Below are positions 50,672 through 60,241 of a stretch of 64,000 nucleotides of DNA, one piece after another. Position 1 is the stretch's first letter; every line of letters starts with the position of its first letter. A program made the translations under genes and the position numbers. The notes under the pieces were generated by a model. It made no database searches. It was given only the letters and a program-made list of their open reading frames with translations, and was not told where the DNA came from. The stretch comes from Chrysophaeum taylorii (lineage: Eukaryota > Sar > Pelagophyceae > Pelagomonadales > Pelagomonadaceae): the NCBI GenBank assembly GCA_029834535.1, contig JAQMWT010000544.1, forward strand, positions 185,520 to 249,519, written 5' to 3'.

Positions 50672-51612
50672 CCCTCGATTTAGGGTAAGGATCAGGTAGG
50701 CGCGAGAGCCAGACAGTGATCCTCCAAGCCGTCTACGGCGACCTCGCAGACTATTTCCACGAGCCGCGGCGGCTCTTTCAGCGCGCCATTCTCACGCCCC
50801 GTCGAAACGATGTTGTCGACGCTGACAACGCGCGCATGACCGCGGCCTTTTTTTCCCGGAGACGAGGCGTCGGAGTTCTTTTCGGCTGACTAGGCTGGGT
50901 CGGAAGACGACGCCTCGCTCTTTATAGTCGAGTTTTCAACTCCCTGACAACCAACGGCATGCTGACTTTGAGCGCGAGGTTAAAGTCTTCGAAACCTCGA
51001 CCCGTCGCACGGCCTCTGCAACGGTACCAGATACATGATCTATCGTGTCGTTGTCACCGAGGCTCCTCCAACCTGTATCCCTTAAGGCCCGCCTACGCCA
51101 AACGATCAACAAGAGCCAGGGCCAGACGCCCCGCGAGGTCGGCGTCCTCTTGCCCAAGCCCGTCTTCTGTCACGTCCAGCGGTACGTGGCTCTCTGTCGA
51201 TCGGCATCCCCGAGGATATCCTCTTCTGGGTCGACGACTCCACCCTACCCCACACGTGCTGCGCAATGCCGATAAGCCCCCTCCCGGCGTCTACACGCGC
51301 ACTATAGGTGAACTTACTGGGACCACGTGAACTTACTGGGGTTAGAGATTGGGACTAGGTGGACTGAGTGACCAGGTGAAACTGGGACCAGGTGAACATA
51401 CTGGGGTTTTCAGAGTAAAGGGTTTTAGAGTAAACTCATAGGTTGGCGGCGCGTGCGGACCAAAGCAGCTTAGGTTGGCGGAGGCGAGAACGACGAGCCC
51501 AAAGGAGTTGGTTAGAGCTAGGTGAACTTACTGACCAGGTGAACTTAACAGAAACAGGTGAACTTACTGGGGTTAGAGATTGGGAGTAGGTGAACTTACT
51601 GGCCTGAACTTG
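50672..51612 (+). repeat. Helicase-bearing repeat unit 5 (inverted)
   Basis: Reverse-complement copy starting CCCTCGATTTAGGG and ending CTGGCCTGAACTTG. The helicase remnant on the plus strand includes TINKSQGQTPREVGVLLP and PVFCHVQRYVALCRS. With unit 4 it makes inverted arms of ~0.94 kb around the RT ORF. It is followed directly by the third copia element. Confidence 0.8.
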
Positions 51613-52965
51613 TCAGTTCTTACATGGCAGCAGGTGTTCTCCACGGTTGAGCCTCTGCTTGACTTCGTGGCGACACCTCCTTGGCTTCAGTTCATTGCTA
51701 CGTGTTCGGTTCGTTATCGTTTATCACGTCCTCGATCGAAATTAAAGATAGCAAGCTTTCGCACAAACTTGATGCCTTCAACGGTGAGCGACTTATTTTT
51801 TTCCCACCAATGGCACGTCGTCTTGAGAACATGATCATCTCCACCGGCGATCACATTATCTCGACCAACGATCCTTGGACAAGCATCTCAGCATCTCGCT
51901 GCTCTGCAGAAGCATCTCGCTGCTCTGAAGGCGAATTTCGCGTCGAGCAACAACAACGTTGATATCCATGAAAACCGCGACATGAACTTCACGCGACTTT
52001 ACAAGCGCGTTACCGATGTCTACATGGGCCATGGGGATCGCGTAGCGAAAACTTCCTCAACAAGTTCATCATCGGAGTATACAAGTTGCTCGGCATTGTA
52101 CCTATCACCGGAGTATACAAGTTGCTTGGCATTGTACCTGATCCGACACACCCTCGAGTGGGTCCTCGCATTTGACTACGTGCATCGTGCTTCAAGCCTT
52201 ACTGGCTTTGTTTTATCGTCTCGCGTTTCGTACCGATGAACGTGGTTGTACCCTTGAGAAGTTCACCAACAATCAATTTCGATGGCATGCACAACCACTT
52301 CCGCCGCGCTATCCGCCGCGTCGTCAGCCACGACTTCCGACTCTTCCAACTGACCTACCCTAGACGCTCCCCTTTCCCAACAACCTGGCTCTACTCGATT
52401 CCGACGCTCTACCCAATGTCATTTTGGCGGCTGCTGCAAGGATCATCACGTTAAGGGGGACTGCCGCAAGTTTCAAAGTTCCTAGCTATTCCACGACAAC
52501 GCCCTACCCACCATCGCCGTTCTTCTCAACAACGCAACACTTCCAATGACTCCAACAACACCCAACAACACCCAACAACTGTTACAACACCAACCCACCA
52601 AAACCACCAGGAACACTACCTTTTCTGCTCCTTTGCCTACTCCAACCTTGACTGATTCTAGTTCCACTCCGCCGCTTTTCTTAATACCACCACCTATTAC
52701 ACCCCCTTCACCGCCTTAAACGGCCGCACCCAACGTCTCACATCCACCTACCGATACCACCGATACTCTATCTTGTCATCTTTGCACCTTTCTGCCAATC
52801 AAGATAATTCCAAGTTAGCGTGTGTACCGCCGATTCTCTGCCGCAAGCACATCAACAACCCCATCCCATGGAAGCCCCTCGTTTTTGTGAAGGAAAAGTG
52901 TTTTTGTGGAAGCCCCTCGTTTTTGTTTTTAGCTCCCATTGCACAGGCGCCCTTCGTTCCGTACT

Positions 52966-53217
52966 TTCCGCTATTCGTTGCTCCCCTCCTCGTTCTGTAT
53001 TTTCACCTCGTCGTTGCTCCTCTCCTCGTTCTGTATTTCCCCCTTGTCGTTGCTTCACTCCCCGTTGTGCATTTTCAGCTATTCGTTGATCCACTCCCCG
53101 TTGTGCATTTTCACCTATTCGTTGATCCACTCCCCGTTCTGCATTTTCAGCTATTCGTTGATCCACTCTCCGTTGTGCATTTTCACCTATTCGTTGATCC
53201 ACTCTTCGTTGTGCTTG
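52966..53217 (+). repeat. Seven 36-bp tandem repeats
   Basis: A 36-bp unit, CTATTCGTTGATCCACTCCC followed by CGTTGTGCATTTTCAC, is repeated about seven times with the first copies more diverged. Being a multiple of three it keeps all frames open; one frame reads a 12-residue repeat of the type VVHFHLFVDPLP. It lies inside the decayed copia element where integrase would be expected. Confidence 0.8.
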
Positions 53218-54689
53218 TCGGTTTTGTTTTCGTGCTTCCTATGTGGTTGGATCGCTCATCTTCGGGATCCTGGACAGACGCTTCTTTGCTGTGTGATTTG
53301 TGGTTCTCCTTCGCGCACTCTCGCCTTTTCGCCGTTTTCCTGACCTTCAAAATCCGTTTTTGCTCTCGCAGTGAATTCCGTGCTCAGCACCCGCGACGCT
53401 ATCTGCAATGTTCTTACGTGCCACTGCGACGCTATCTGCAACGTTCTTACGTGCCACAACTGTTTTGCCACTGTCGCCAACTTCTACCGCAGTCTATTCG
53501 AGCATGACGAGTCAAGCTCGCCGCTTGCTCCTCCAACGTTGGCCCATATGGCAACTTCGTTCTTGCGAATGCGAAAACGGGCCACTTTCTTATCTGCCCC
53601 AGCAGGCTGGCATACAGCAGCCTGGTCTACCCGTGTTCGTTCCTTACACCGCTGGCGCGTCCGAAGTCTTCCATTTTCGCGTACAGGACGCGGTCGTGCC
53701 CATGGCAACTTGCTCGCACCACAACAACCAAACACCCACGTTCGCATCAAACCTGTTTACGCCTGTTTTTGCTTCTGTCGACTCCGACCATCGTCATAAC
53801 CTGGTCACCATGCACGATGCACCCTATCTGCCCAAAGGCCACGTTCTCATCAGACGTCTGGTACACTGCCATCATATATACCAGCCTGTGTTTCCGCTAT
53901 CTTTGCCCCGCTGCGATTCTCAGTGGCCACAATCGTCTAACGCACGTCATCCCAGGCACTTTTGTCGCTATTGTTCTTCAGACCTCGATTTTCCTGACAG
54001 TTTCGCATATCAGATTTTTCCTGCAATGTCAACCACCGGAACTTCAACGTTGTTCCGACTTTCTCGAATCACGCGCTCTCGTCTACTGTTACCCCATTGT
54101 CACCTGTTCCTGCTGTTGCCCGATTGTCACCTGTTCTTCCGCAGTTGCCCCCTTGTCCCCTGTGTTTGATGAGAATGCGCCGGTTTCACTGGGACTGATC
54201 ACCCCATCACGTGAACCGACCATTCTACGAGCTCATGAACTCCGACGAACCAAAGAGAGAAAACAACAAAAAGTGCACAACAAAGCCGAGCCAACCAGAG
54301 CCGACAAAACAACAAGCATGCAAAACAAAAAGCATGCAAAACAAAGTCGAGCCAAACGGAGCCGACCGCGCAAAGTCGACAAAAAGCGCACATTATTCAG
54401 AAACAAATGGAGAACCAACTCAAACCCACAATACTGGCGTTTTACCACGCACTGTCGATTCTGTGTCATCTTGTCATTCCCTTCGATTCTGTGTCATCTT
54501 GTCATTCCCTGTACGTTAATTATTCTAGCTTTCGTTTGTTAGTTCATTATGTCTTCCTTCCCCTCTGTCTCGCCCAGCCCATCCAAATCCTGCACGTCGG
54601 TTACAAGCCCTTGCCAAAGAATATCATTCCCTCGGTCAGCTCGGTTGCTCGGATGTTGTTCGCGTTCCTTCTCCTTTTTCTGGCACCAT

Positions 54690-56095
54690 CTGCCCTTTGA
54701 AGTGGGTCCACCGCACGAAGTATGAATCTGGCCGCTTCAAATCGCACACTGCTCATCTCGTTGTCCGCGGTTACACCCAGGTTCACGGCATTGCTTACCA
54801 CGACACGTACCGTCCTGTATATGTCATCTCTGCTTTCATACAAGCCCCTGTCTGGCGTTGCCGTTCACGACTGGGATTTGCATAAGTTGGATGTCAGCTC
54901 CGCTTTTATCCAAGCTCCCATTGACGAAGACATCTATGTCTGGCCACCCGAAGGTTATGCTCCTCGCCAACCCACCGATGGTTTCAAAATCATTTACACG
55001 CTCCGTCGCTCTTGGTATGGTTGCAAACAAGCTTGTCGTAATTGGTGGCTTTATTTGGCACGCTTTCTCGTCAATGACTGTGGCTTCGTCCGCGGATCTG
55101 GTGACACTTGCAGCTACACGCTCGTGCTTAAGTCTACTGTCGTTCAGCGCCTTGTTCTCGTCGTTGATGATCTTCTTGTGGCGCACCCCGTTCTTGCATT
55201 GGCCATTACCAAGCCTTTTTGCGTTTTTCAAAGCCTTCCCACTTCCGTTGGTCTCCGCCTTACGCGTGCTCGCGCACGTCGCAAGCTCGCTATCTACCAA
55301 TCCCATGCTATCCGTGAAATCCTCACCGAGCATCGCTTCATCAACAGTAAACCAGAATTTACTCCCGCTCCCAATGGTTCTTCCTCTTTCTGCGGCTGCT
55401 TCTCCTGCACCTGGCTCCCCTGCTCACGTCTTCATGGCACGCATCCCTTTTCGTCGTATTCTCCGTTGTGTCTTGTTTCTTCCTGTTATGCCTCGCCCTG
55501 ATATTCACTTGGACCGTCAATCCGTGTGCGCCTTTTACTGACAATCCTGGTAAACCCCACTGGCGCGCCTTATCTCATACCCTCCGTTATCTCCATGGTA
55601 CTCAAGATCTTGCCCTTGTTCTTGGTCGCGCTTCTACCCTTCGTCTCTGTGGTTATTCCGACTCCAGCTGGGCCGACGACCCTGATGACCGCCACTCCAC
55701 TACTGGCGTTTGTTTTCTCCTTGCTGGCTCTATGATAGCCTAATGCTCACGCTCGCAGTACCTCCTCGCCCGCTCCTCTTTTGAAGCTGAATTGCTCGCT
55801 CTTTACGCCGCTACCTTGGCTTCTCCAACTTTTTGATGACTTTGATCTCATCCCTCGTCACACGGTACCAATGTATGTCGATAATAGCACCACCGTCACC
55901 CAAGTCCGTCTCCAATGTCTCACGCGGCGCACCCGCCATATTGATATTCGCTTTTACAGCACCGCCGAATATCATCGCAACCACATCATTGATCTCCAAC
56001 ACAATCCCCGCCTTGACAACCTTCGCGATATCTTCACCCGTCGTACGGAAGCTCCTCCCTTCCTCCGGCTTCGTGCTCGTTACCTCACCTCGTGA
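54690..56095 (+). pseudogene. Ty1/copia reverse transcriptase and RNase H remnant
   Basis: RT begins PLKWVHRTKYESGRFKSHTA and HLVVRGYTQVHGIAYHDTY in one frame, moves near 54830 to a second frame (HDWDLHKLDVSSAFIQAPI, IYVWPPEGY, LRRSWYGCKQ, LVLVVDDLLVAH where YVDDLLI is usual, AIREILTEHRF), and then to others for the connector and RNase H (PHWRALSHTLRYLHGTQD, YSDSSWADDPDDRHSTTG, SSFEAELLALYAATL after a stop at 55743, then MYVDNSTTV and RRTRHIDIRFY). At least four frameshifts or stops make it inactive. Confidence 0.85.
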
Positions 56096-56391
56096 CTTCG
56101 CCCGACATCTCCTGTCTCTTTCTGCCACAATGCCTTTCCTGACGTCGGTCTTCCTTCAAGCTTCTCCTCTGTGAGCGTCTGTCTCACTTACCCCTTTTTC
56201 CTTTTCTTTCTTTTCCAGCACCTGTGTGAGGACCTCACTTACCCCTTTTTTTTCCTTTTCTTTCTTTTCCAGCACCTGTTGTGTGAGGAAGCTATGACAC
56301 TTACCCCTGCACCACGTCCCCATTATAGTTCTCTCATCCAGTTCTCGCAGGGAGGGAGGGAGGGAGGGCCCTTTTTGAATCTATAGATTCC
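56096..56391. other. Junction with a ~50-bp direct duplication and GGGA repeats
   Basis: CTCACTTACCCCTTTTT-CCTTTTCTTTCTTTTCCAG-type sequence occurs twice in tandem (about 56187-56235 and 56237-56288), followed by a (GGGA)n run at 56349-56368. No gene is seen. It marks the end of the copia element and the upstream region of the CNB gene. Confidence 0.45.
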
Positions 56392-58279
56392 ATGATCCAT
56401 GATGTTGCCGAAACTTTTTTTTTGTCGTCGTTATTATTGAAGTTTTGTTGTAGGAAAGAAGAAGAAGTACTACCTAGGGCCCGCGCCGCCCGCAGAGTGT
56501 GGATGGAATGGAGGTGCCTAGAGTGCGGGTTGAAGATTCCCCGGGAATGTCCGCGGTGCGCGTGCGGGCGGCGCAAGCCGTCGGCGGCGGAAGTGGTCGT
56601 CGCGACAGTGGCGACGCCCCCAAAGACGGAGGCGCGGCACCGACGGCAATCGTCGATATCGCGGCTGTCCATCGCGATCGCCGCGCTCGTCTGGGGCGAG
56701 GAGGCGGAAGAAGAAAAAGTTGAGGTGAGGGCGCCGACGCGGTGTTCTCGGCGCCGCGAAAAAGGTGCTGCTGCTTCTCGCGAGAAGAGAAAAAGGAAGT
56801 ACGACATCAAGGCGAGGACGTCGTCCGCGGCTCGTCTGACGTTCGGCCAATCGGCGCGACAACGCGACGTGAACAACAACACGCAGTCGACCCTGGACGC
56901 GTTAGAAACCCTCCTGGACGACAAGACGGGGAACAGCGAGGTAGGGGCGAATTATCTTCGACGATTGGTGACGCCTGATCTCGGCGGCGAGGAAGGTCTG
57001 GAAGGTTCGGCGCGATCGGCGTTCGAGCCCGGCGAAGTCAACCGCATTTTGCTCGAGACGACCGGAAAGCCGCCCCAAGACAGGACGGCGAGGGACCTCG
57101 CCATCGTGAACCACCATTTGGGATGGCATCCCTTTTTCAACGTCGGTCGCGGCAACCTCAAGCCGCGAATCATCCGGAGCGTGACGCTCGTGTCGCCGGA
57201 ACAGTACGGCGTCGTCGTGCTCCAGGGTGATTTGGCCGACGCGGCGTTTATCGTGTATTCCGGAAAGCTCGCCGTGCACGTCAAGGCATCGCCCCCGAAA
57301 AGACGCTCAAGCGAAAGCCACTCGCGACCGAGGTTTCCGAGTACCATCGAGAAGCCGAAGATAAAGTCGGCGCGAAAGTCGCGACGCTCGAACAAGGAAA
57401 TGCGTTTGGAGAAAACGGACTCGACCCGAGGAGGGTCGGCGGAACGCGACGGTTGTGGCGATCTGCGAAGGGACGCATCTATTTTGCATAAAGCGCGACG
57501 ACGTCGTCGTTCCGAAAAAATTATTAAAAAGTAACCGAGCGGCGACGTCCTTCGAGGGCGCGCCGCACGATGGTTTGGTCGACGTGCTGCGGACGCCCGC
57601 GGCCGAGCGGACCGAAGACCAGATCGACATCGTGATGCACCACTGCTCGTGGCAGCCCTTCTTCAGCACGCTCGAACCGACCCTCGCGAGCGTCGCGTGT
57701 CGGCACCTGCGACTCTTAGAATTTCCGGGCGACCGCGCCGTAGTACTCCAAGGTGATGTCGCGGACTGCTACTTTATCGTCTACGACGGCCAGGCCGAAG
57801 TATACGTTTCGAAGGACGAAAAGGAGCTCCATCGATGGAAAGGATTGAGCTTGTGGTCGAACGACCCAAAAAACGAGACTGTTCGCTTGCCGCTCGATAT
57901 CGCGGGAGACAAGGTCTTCATGCTTCAGCAGGGCATGGCCTTTGGCGAGAGTGGATTAGACCCCGCTGGCCCAAAGCGACGCACGGCGACCGTCGTCTCG
58001 GCCGCGACCCGCGACACTTCCTTGATGCTGCTGGCCCTCTACCGCGAAGACGTCAGAGTCGACCCGGCGCCGCGACCGCGCCAACGGTCCTCCTTCGTGT
58101 CCGTGTTGCGCGCCGCGAAGCGGGCTAGAGACAAGGAGTTGGTGGGGGACGAGGCCCCAAAGTACTCCCAGCATCGCAAGGTCGTGCTCGACCGGAGCAA
58201 CAAACGGCCACCCTCGCGCCGGAAGAAGAAGGTCGACGTCGCGCGCAAGATCGACGAGGAGATCAACCCCAGCTGCTGA
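56392..58279 (+). pseudogene. Protein with two cyclic-nucleotide-binding domains, frameshifted
   Basis: From the ATG at 56392 (or 56503) a zinc-ribbon-like start (WRCLECGLKIPRECPRCACG) and a basic linker lead to a first CNB domain (HHLGWHPFFNVGRGNLKPRI, VVVLQGDLADAAFIVYSGKL). Around 57290 reading must move to the third frame (EYHREAEDKVGAKVATLEQG, AFGENGLDP), and around 57435 to the second (ATVVAICEGTHLFCIKRDDV). A second, intact CNB domain follows (HHCSWQPFFSTLEPTL, VVLQGDVADCYFIVYDGQAE, MAFGESGLDPAGPKRRTATV), then a basic tail. CNB domains bind cAMP/cGMP, as in PKA/PKG regulators. Two unbalanced one-base shifts mean a pseudogene, or two sequence errors in a live gene. Confidence 0.7.
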
Positions 58280-58390
58280 CGATTATCTATCATAAGTTGA
58301 GCGTGGTGGTGCATCAAAAAGGACACGAGTCCGGCCGAGATAGATCGATCATCATGGAGGTGGACTTCTCCTTGGCCCGTATATATACAT

Positions 58391-58422
<32 letters not shown>

Positions 58423-58433
58423 TTTTTCCTCCT

Positions 58434-59126
58434 TCAACCAGTCTCCTCTCCAGAAGAAGAAGAAGAAGAAGCTAGGGTGGCGAGGACCGTGAGGAGGAGC
58501 ACCTGCAAGGCGAAGCGGACATAGTGGAAGGTGAGGGGGAGCGGGCCGGGGGGGGGGATGCCAACCATCTCCGCGCCGTGCGTATACATATAAATGTTGG
58601 CGGGCGTGACGCACAAGACCAACGCGAACAACGCGACACTCGCGAGCGGCGCGAGCTTGGCCACCGCAGTGTCAGGCGCGATCTCCTTGGCCAGACCGCC
58701 GATAAAGAGCCCGGCGCCGCCAAGGATCTCGGCAGCGCCGGTCCATCGGACGTGAAATTCGGGCGACCCCGGCAAGTTCCAGAACCCCCAGGTCCCCCGG
58801 GGCGGGTATATCCCCAAGTAAGCATCCTCCGCCGTGAAATGGGAGACGCCAATCACCGCGAAGATGGCGCCGATTAGAAAGAATGTCCGCGTCCATTGGC
58901 GAAAGGCTTCGATTTGCTTCAACGATTCGACGCCGCGGGTAGCCAGGACGGTCGACGCGCCGAGCCCAGCGTACACAGACGCGAACACGGCAGCCTGCTC
59001 GGCGAGGGGAAGCGCGTCGATACCGGAGGGCGCGACCCTCCTTAACAGCCCAACCCGCTTCGCTGGAACGAGGTGTTGCTGCGAGACAAAGGCCGCAGCC
59101 GACGACGCCACCACCCAGAACAACAT
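58434..59126 (-). CDS. DoxX-like membrane protein, probably organelle-targeted
   Basis: ATG at 59126 gives 230 residues. The start (LFWVVASSAAAFVSQQHLVP) resembles a signal plus transit peptide of a heterokont plastid protein. Four membrane segments follow: FFLIGAIFAVIGVSHFTAED, GAAEILGGAGLFIGGLA, LAPLASVALFALVLCVTPAN and VRFALQVLLLTVLATLAS. The combination of GVSHF, WTGAAEILGG and TPANIYMY fits the DoxX/DoxX-like four-helix family, some of whose members act in redox or thiol stress. Substrate unknown. The stop lies 154 bases from the convergent CNB gene, with an ACG microsatellite at 58391-58422 between them. Confidence 0.7.
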   Translation of the reverse strand: MLFWVVASSAAAFVSQQHLVPAKRVGLLRRVAPSGIDALPLAEQAAVFASVYAGLGASTVLATRGVESLKQIEAFRQWTRTFFLIGAIFAVIGVSHFTAEDAYLGIYPPRGTWGFWNLPGSPEFHVRWTGAAEILGGAGLFIGGLAKEIAPDTAVAKLAPLASVALFALVLCVTPANIYMYTHGAEMVGIPPPGPLPLTFHYVRFALQVLLLTVLATLASSSSSSGEETG

Positions 59127-59245
59127 ATCAACAATAAATTAACCCTTGGGCTGGTTGATGGGGTTTCGGTACCACTCTCCAGCCGCCGCCGCCGATCTGC
59201 CCGAGCGAAAGTCGACATCTAGATTAAGGTGTATATTAAGGCTCC

Positions 59246-59967
59246 TCAACCGCGAGCGAAGTAGAAGAAGAGGAAGAAGGGTACATCATAAGCTAGCGCT
59301 GGGGGCGCCTTGTTTTTCTTCTTCTTTTTCTTTTCCTCCTCCTTTTTCTTCTTGGCGAGGGCATCGGAGCGCGCCTTGGCCTCCTTGACGGCCTCGGCCG
59401 AGAGTGGCCCAGACCCAGTATCCTTTTTCTTGAGGCGGCTCTTCATGACCTCCTTGATGTCCTTCGGCGGCTGCTGCGGCGGAGGTTCCGGCGCCACGGG
59501 GTCGTCGGATTGAGGTGCGTCCTCTTTGGGGCGGCGGAGCTTTTTCTTCTTCTTCTCTCTTCCTTGTCCACCTCGTCCTCCTGTGCGTCCTGCGGTTCCG
59601 GCTGTTCCGGTTCCGGCTGTTCCGGTTCCGGTGGCGCCGGAACAAACCCCTCGGCCGCGAGGAGTTCATCCAGGGACTCGAGCTCTTTCTGCTTGAGCTC
59701 CTTGCGCTCCTTCTTGGACATTTGCTCGATGGGCTTGGCCTTGGGCACCTCGGTCTCGACAATTACCTCGGTCGCGACCACGCCGGGGACGGGCTCCTCT
59801 TCCGCGGGCTCCTCCTCCTCCTCCGCGGGCTCGTCCTCCTCCTCCTCATCGTCCTCCTCATCCCCCTCCTCAGACTGGGCGTCAGAGTGCTCGACACGCT
59901 CATCGTCGTCCGAGTCCTCATCTGCCCAGTTGATCGTCGACTTCTTCTTCGCAAACGGAAAGCTCAT
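59246..59967 (-). CDS. Acidic then lysine-rich low-complexity protein, one frameshift
   Basis: ATG at 59967: FPFAKKKSTINWADEDSDDD, a long Glu-rich stretch, then MSKKERKELKQKELESLDEL and a Pro/Glu repeat (PEPEQPEPEQPEPQ). The frame turns implausible at about 59550, in GAAGAAGAAGAAAAAG, whereas another frame continues sensibly from there (DDPVAPEPPPQQPPKDIKEV, KSRLKKKDTGSGPLSAEAVK, then a Lys/Glu run) to a stop at 59246. A one-base indel in the GAA repeat would join them. The segment KKERKELKQKELESLDELLA occurs in conserved nuclear or translation-associated proteins of unclear role; I considered eIF3j but the match is only acidic-start deep. Confidence 0.55.
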
Positions 59968-60067
59968 AAACTAACTCCACCTCGGCGACACTTCCTGTCG
60001 CTAACCCCTCGCGCACTTTGAAGACGTATCTTGTTTGTAGAAATTCTTAATCTTGCAACACCCATGC

Positions 60068-60241
60068 TGCTTGCACCCTAATTAATTAATTAATTAATTA
60101 ATTAATTGATTGCCCCACATACGTACTTCCATCTATGTCTATCCCACGAATCAGGGTTTAGGATCACGTCGGCGCGGTCGTCTTGTCACAATGGACTTGT
60201 TTCGAAGGGTCAGTCAGTCAGTCAGTCAGTCAGTCAGTCAG
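60068..60241. repeat. AATT and GTCA microsatellites
   Basis: (TTAA)n of about 36 bases at 60078-60112 and (AGTC)n of about 30 bases at 60209-60241 flank a short unassigned stretch. The second runs directly into the stop codon of the LamG gene. Confidence 0.8.

Larger units (their letters stand above)
51613..56180 (+). mobile_element. Third Ty1/copia element, heavily decayed
   Basis: A gag-like start is suggested at 51640-51960 (KLDAFNGERLIFFPPMARRL), with a basic Cys/His piece near 52430 (CCKDHHVKGDCRKF) that resembles half a zinc knuckle. The part where integrase should lie (52.7-54.6 kb) is replaced by tandem repeats and unreadable frames. RT and RNase H follow. All parts need several frame changes. 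LTRs were not identified. Composition is lower in GC than the neighbouring host genes. Confidence 0.65.

Noticed and set aside
59246-59967. Identification as translation factor eIF3j
   Set aside because: Only the acidic start resembles it; the conserved core of eIF3j is not seen.
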